A stretch of DNA of 16,969 bases from Candidatus Saccharimonadota bacterium. Lineage in GTDB: Bacteria > Patescibacteriota > Saccharimonadia > CAILAD01 > BJGX01. Positions 13,970 through 16,969 of this stretch are shown here, piece by piece; position 1 is the first letter of the stretch; each line of letters begins with the position of its first letter. The notes beneath the pieces are model-generated. The model was not told the DNA's origin. It did no database searches and saw only the letters and a list, made by a program, of their open reading frames with translations. Position numbers and translations under genes: made by a program. The stretch spans positions 2,058 to 19,026 of the forward strand of contig JACDEK010000009.1 of NCBI GenBank assembly GCA_013816445.1, written 5' to 3'.

Positions 13970-15283
13970 TTATGTAGAAATAATCTCAGTGCCAATAGCG
14001 CGCAATTTGGTCTCAAACTTTTCATAACCACGCTCAACAGTTTTCATACCAGAAATACTCGTCTTGCCTTTAGCAACCAAAGCCGCTACTACATAGCTAA
14101 ATCCAGCTCGCAAATCTGGCACTACAATATTACTACCAGTTAACTGAGTAGGGCCAGAAATAACTGCACTGTGCAGATGATTACTATTTTCAAACCGACA
14201 ATGCGTACCACCCAAGCACTCTTGGTACAGTTGAATTTTAGCACCCATCGTATTCAGTGTTTCAGTAAAGGCAAAGCGGTCTTCATAGACAGTTTCGTGA
14301 ATTGTCGACAAGCCCTCGGCTTGAGTAATTAATACTACAAAAGGCTGTTGCCAGTCGGTCATAAAGCCAGGGTGCACATCGGTCTCAAGAGTTATACCTG
14401 TTAGAGGTCGTCCACGCCAAAATTCTATACCTTCACTGGTTATCCCAAACTCGCCACCAACTTTTCGGAAGGTATTGAGAAACGTCATCATAGGCTCTTG
14501 TTGAGCACCTTTTACCATAATCTTGCCGTTGGTGGCAGCTGCTACACATGCCCAACTCGCCACTTCAATTCTGTCAGTTAAAACACTATGTTCAAACCCC
14601 TGTAATTTTTCAACTCCTACAATTGTAATGACTCTATTTATACCAACATCAATTATTGCACCCATTTTTTGTAATACACATATCAGGTCAATTATTTCGG
14701 GCTCTATGGCTGCATTACGTAGCTCGGTCACACCACTAGCAAGCACAGAAGTCAAAAGCACTTGTTCTGTAGCACCAACACTTGGGTAAGTAAGCTCAAT
14801 TTTTGCACCATGCAGTGAATCTGCAGTAATAGTAATAGCTTTTTCGTCTTCATTTATAGTCGCTCCCATTGTTTGTAGTGATCTCAAATGAAAATCAATT
14901 GGCCGAGGGCCAATCTCACAGCCACCAAGGGTTGGTAGCTTAGCCTCCTTAAGACGATGTAGTAGTGGCCCAGCAAATAATATTGGTATCCGGCTTGTAC
15001 CAGCAATTTTATGAAGCTCTAGTGTATCAGCTTGATGCAAATCAGTAGGTGTTATTTTTAAGACTCCTTCGCTTAATTGTTCTACTTTACCACCCACCAA
15101 ACGAATCATCTCACCCACTACCTGCACGTCAGCAATATCGGGTACATTATGAATAATAGATGGCTCGGCGCTTAGTAGTGTTGCAACCATTATTTTTGTT
15201 ACAGCGTTTTTTGCACCCCTTACTTCAATTGTGCCATTAAGTGCCTTGCCACCTTTTATTATTAGAGTATCTTTGCTAGTCAT
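13970..15283 (-). CDS. murA: UDP-N-acetylglucosamine 1-carboxyvinyltransferase
   Basis: MurA transfers enolpyruvate from PEP to UDP-GlcNAc, the first committed step of peptidoglycan synthesis, in the cytoplasm. Counting from the upstream ATG at 15295, the Lys-Asn pair is RGAKN (29-30), the fosfomycin-target Cys is Cys126 in LGGCEIGPRPID, the catalytic Asp is Asp314 (FMTD), and the loop Arg is Arg396 in VVPDLRAG. All match E. coli Lys22, Cys115, Asp305 and Arg397, so the enzyme should be active and fosfomycin-sensitive at the target. The ATG at 15283 (MTSKDTLIIKGG) is preferred: the other ATG overlaps a perfect TATAAT, and family members start 7-12 residues before the 'GG-x-x-LNG' strand. No Shine-Dalgarno is seen. 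tRNA-Leu follows after 20 bases from its own promoter. Confidence 0.95.
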   Translation of the reverse strand: MTSKDTLIIKGGKALNGTIEVRGAKNAVTKIMVATLLSAEPSIIHNVPDIADVQVVGEMIRLVGGKVEQLSEGVLKITPTDLHQADTLELHKIAGTSRIPILFAGPLLHRLKEAKLPTLGGCEIGPRPIDFHLRSLQTMGATINEDEKAITITADSLHGAKIELTYPSVGATEQVLLTSVLASGVTELRNAAIEPEIIDLICVLQKMGAIIDVGINRVITIVGVEKLQGFEHSVLTDRIEVASWACVAAATNGKIMVKGAQQEPMMTFLNTFRKVGGEFGITSEGIEFWRGRPLTGITLETDVHPGFMTDWQQPFVVLITQAEGLSTIHETVYEDRFAFTETLNTMGAKIQLYQECLGGTHCRFENSNHLHSAVISGPTQLTGSNIVVPDLRAGFSYVVAALVAKGKTSISGMKTVERGYEKFETKLRAIGTEIIST

Positions 15284-15293
15284 AGTGGAGTTC

Positions 15294-15299
15294 ATTATA
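15294..15299 (-). promoter_or_regulatory. -10 element of murA
   Basis: TATAAT on the minus strand overlaps the upstream ATG (15295) and ends 10 bases before the ATG at 15283. Transcription from it would exclude the first ATG and give a leader of about 3 nt. No good -35 is seen. Confidence 0.55.
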
Positions 15300-15319
15300 G
15301 ACCTATACTTCGAAAATAA

Positions 15320-15340
15320 AAAATCCGAATTACTTCGGAT
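15320..15340 (-). terminator. Terminator of the Cys-rich orphan gene
   Basis: The stem ATCCGAA/TTCGGAT with a 4-base loop is followed by T6 on the minus strand. It begins directly after the TAG stop of the gene ending at 15341. Confidence 0.9.
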
Positions 15341-15841
15341 CTACTGTGGTGGGTATTTTCTATTCATATTACATTCGTGGCAGCCTTTTTTATGATTTGG
15401 GTCGAATGCAGTGTCGTGGTCTACACAGATAAATGCATTTCTTGGCTTAGCTAGCTGACCATCTGGCGTAATACACACTGCAGCGCGTGAATTGTAACGA
15501 GTACATGCTTCTCCAAATTGCCGATACGGCTTATCTGGCTGATTGAGAATATACCAACTTCCATCTGGATCTGTGCGAAATTCCAACCCCTCTTGGCTTG
15601 TCGCCAGCCAGCCATGAAACATAAAGATATCGTGCGTAGAAAAAACCGGAATAACCTCTACGATTTCTACTCTATATTCATTCACCACCAAGTAGCCGTC
15701 TTGCCGTCGGCCAAACTGATCGAAATACAAGGGATCATGTCTGCCCTTAAACCGAATTTCCCATAGCGTATATTGCTCACTTATTCGCGAGAGTTCGGTG
15801 GTTGGCATAGGTACCGTCTGAATAACCTGAGTCTTGTGCAT
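15341..15841 (-). CDS. Hypothetical protein with Cys/His-rich C-terminus
   Basis: The 166-residue protein belongs to no family I recognise. The first 100 residues are rich in aromatic and charged residues and look like a beta-rich fold (YTLWEIRFKG, GYLVVNEYRVEIVEV, GLEFRTDPDGSWYIL). The C-terminal 60 residues hold five cysteines and three histidines, with FICVDHD and GCHEC near the end; CxxH plus CxxC spacing suggests a metal site, probably zinc. There is no signal peptide or membrane segment. Expression signals are unusually good for this window: an extended -10 TGTTATAAT, a leader of about 27 nt, and a GAGGAAGG Shine-Dalgarno 6 bases before the ATG, then a strong terminator. It is thus a self-contained, probably well-expressed single-gene unit between rsmD and murA. 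Confidence 0.8.
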   Translation of the reverse strand: MHKTQVIQTVPMPTTELSRISEQYTLWEIRFKGRHDPLYFDQFGRRQDGYLVVNEYRVEIVEVIPVFSTHDIFMFHGWLATSQEGLEFRTDPDGSWYILNQPDKPYRQFGEACTRYNSRAAVCITPDGQLAKPRNAFICVDHDTAFDPNHKKGCHECNMNRKYPPQ

Positions 15842-15874
15842 TGTTTGCCTTCCTCTTAAGGTGCGATTAATAAT

Positions 15875-15883
15875 ATTATAACA
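15875..15883 (-). promoter_or_regulatory. Extended -10 promoter of the Cys-rich orphan gene
   Basis: TGTTATAAT on the minus strand is a perfect extended -10. A TTGAAA lies 20 bases upstream, somewhat too far for a -35. The stretch 15884-15978 holds nothing else that I can support, apart from a weak hairpin (TACTT/AAGTA) before a T-run. Confidence 0.7.
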
Positions 15884-15978
15884 GATAAAAAATCCTTACT
15901 TTTCAAGTAGAATTATCGAACGACAAACTGATGCACATTCTTGATGCTGTTCAGTAGAGTGCTTTCAAAACATAGGTG

Positions 15979-16521
15979 TTAGTCTGTAATTTTATAGTAG
16001 GCTATTTGGGTATCACCATAGATTTTTGTTTGCAAGATCTTAGCATTACCAAGCACTTCTGGCAATTTCGTTCTATCAGAACAACTCACCACCAGTATGC
16101 CGTCTTTATTGAGTAGCTCCATAGCCTGGGCAAGCACACCAAGATCTATCTTGGCATAAGGTGGATCAGCAAAAATAATATCAAAACGTTCTTTGATCTG
16201 TGAAACCAGGTATTTCTCGGCTGACTGTTTCACTGCTTCAACACTCGCTTTGACAGATAATAAAGTGATATTTTGTTTAATGACAGTAACAACCTTAGTA
16301 TTACCGTCTACACAAACCACCAATTGTGCCCCTCTGCTAATAGATTCAAAAGACATCGCCCCAGAACCCGCATATAGATCAAGTACCACCGCACCAGCTA
16401 TTCTGTCTACTAGCGTGTTAAAAATTGCCGCCCGTACCTTCTGACTAACTGGCCGTGTAATACTTTCTGGAGGTAAATTAATGGATTTTCCTCTGAGATT
16501 GCCAGCAATAATTGTGATCAT
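15979..16521 (-). CDS. rsmD: 16S rRNA (guanine(966)-N2)-methyltransferase
   Basis: RsmD methylates G966 of 16S rRNA in the small subunit head, near the P site, late in assembly. The 180-residue protein has the family marks: N-terminal IIAGNLRGKSI, the substrate-binding RPVSQKVRAAIFNTL (23-37), the SAM-binding DLYAGSGAMSFESISRGA (48-65) and the catalytic DPPY (119-122) in IIFADPPYAK. The length is normal. The ATG overlaps the stop codon of the upstream gene in an ATGA arrangement, which implies translational coupling. In many bacteria rsmD pairs with coaD; here its partner is an unrecognised gene. No strong terminator follows; the next unit starts 138 bases on. Confidence 0.95.
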   Translation of the reverse strand: MITIIAGNLRGKSINLPPESITRPVSQKVRAAIFNTLVDRIAGAVVLDLYAGSGAMSFESISRGAQLVVCVDGNTKVVTVIKQNITLLSVKASVEAVKQSAEKYLVSQIKERFDIIFADPPYAKIDLGVLAQAMELLNKDGILVVSCSDRTKLPEVLGNAKILQTKIYGDTQIAYYKITD

Positions 16522-16961
16522 TTGCTTGTTTTTTTGAGTGCTTTGCGGGCATGGCGAGCTTGAGTCTGAGAAAGCTCTAAGGTATTAAGATCTACTACGT
16601 AACCTGCCTCAAGGTATGCCGCCAACCAAGCGGCTGCTATGAGCTGAGGTATACGTTTGACGACTACTGCCTTCATTGTTTTAGCGAGGCCTGCTGTCCA
16701 GCCAGTCTTAATGAACTTATCATATAAATCAAGCTTAGCTATACGTAGTGACTCTTCTTCTACAACGGCTCGAATTCCACTGCTCTGAATTTTCTCGTAC
16801 AAATCTCTGTCAAACTTTACTTGTATACGATTCATTGCAACAGCAGTAGACACACCACCTTCAAACATAACGTGTGAGCTTAATAAGCCCTTTCGGCCAA
16901 AGTACAACCAACCACGACGAGCTCTACCAGAGTTTTCGTGTTCGGCTGCCAAAAGTTTCAT
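16518..16961 (-). CDS. Hypothetical protein coupled to rsmD, start uncertain
   Basis: This 147-residue protein belongs to no family I can name. The frame is open to the right edge of the window, so the ATG at 16961 may not be the true start and the gene could be partial. It is basic, rich in Ala, Lys and Arg, with GWLYFGRKGLL near the start, a predicted helix-rich centre (MKAVVVKRIPQLIAAAWLAAYLEAG) of moderate hydrophobicity, and a lysine/arginine-rich end (QARHARKALKKTSK). A basic tail would suit contact with RNA or the ribosome, but this is only inference from composition and from the 4-base overlap with rsmD. No signal peptide or clear membrane span is visible. Confidence 0.65.
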   Translation of the reverse strand: MKLLAAEHENSGRARRGWLYFGRKGLLSSHVMFEGGVSTAVAMNRIQVKFDRDLYEKIQSSGIRAVVEEESLRIAKLDLYDKFIKTGWTAGLAKTMKAVVVKRIPQLIAAAWLAAYLEAGYVVDLNTLELSQTQARHARKALKKTSK

Positions 16962-16969
16962 ACTCGTAT

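Noticed and set aside
13799..14143. A 114-codon + strand reading frame over the tRNA-Leu gene
   Set aside because: Its translation (RRGLEPPRVLPHQLLRLAC) is the well-known artefact of reading the antisense of tRNA-Leu, and it continues into the antisense of murA.
15905..15960. Repeated GCATC motifs between rsmD and the Cys-rich gene
   Set aside because: Only two short imperfect copies; not enough to call a repeat or an operator.
1..16969. CRISPR array, transposon, prophage or replication origin
   Set aside because: No regularly spaced repeats, transposase, integrase, terminal inverted repeats or DnaA-box cluster could be seen.

Overview
This window looks like a chromosomal segment of a small-genome member of the Candidate Phyla Radiation (Patescibacteria), most likely a Saccharibacterium (TM7). 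That assignment is an inference. It rests on AT-rich DNA, compact gene spacing, Gram-positive-like S12 and RNA polymerase subunits, many short orphan genes, and a WhiB-type iron-sulfur protein outside any obvious actinobacterial context. UGA acts as a normal stop (rpoC and the MFS gene end in it), which argues against the UGA=Gly code of Gracilibacteria and Absconditabacteria. No phage, transposon, CRISPR array or plasmid signature is visible.

Layout. Positions 3-732 (+) hold the 3' part of a CYTH-domain phosphohydrolase or cyclase gene, translationally overlapped by an orphan gene, ending in a hairpin terminator. Everything else is on the minus strand. Read in transcription order from the right edge it is: an orphan gene overlapping rsmD (16961-15979); a Cys-rich orphan (15841-15341); murA (15283-13970); tRNA-Leu(UAG); a terminator-flanked structured segment (about 13822-13705); a WhiB-like protein fused to a winged helix (13644-13027); tig; clpP, which carries a one-base frameshift in an A6 run; an MFS exporter; then rpoB-rpoC-rpsL-rpsG (9594-1346), closed by a terminator; and last a putative ADP-ribosyltransferase-fold protein (1285-719).

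How the genes work together. The core is housekeeping: RNA polymerase beta and beta' with 30S proteins S12 and S7 in one tight operon; nascent-chain folding and proteolysis (trigger factor, ClpP); the first committed step of peptidoglycan synthesis (MurA); 16S rRNA methylation (RsmD). rpoBC is joined directly to rpsL-rpsG and lies next to clpP and a transporter rather than behind rplJ-rplL.

Most interesting points: the WhiB-winged-helix fusion; a consensus promoter followed by an intrinsic terminator inside the rpoB leader, which suggests attenuation; several extended -10 promoters (TGnTAnAAT) so close to start codons that clpP, tig and murA are probably leaderless or nearly so; a minus-strand structured RNA whose stems contain G-U pairs that fit only that strand; the clpP frameshift; and a rifampicin-pocket Ser-to-Asn replacement in RpoB.
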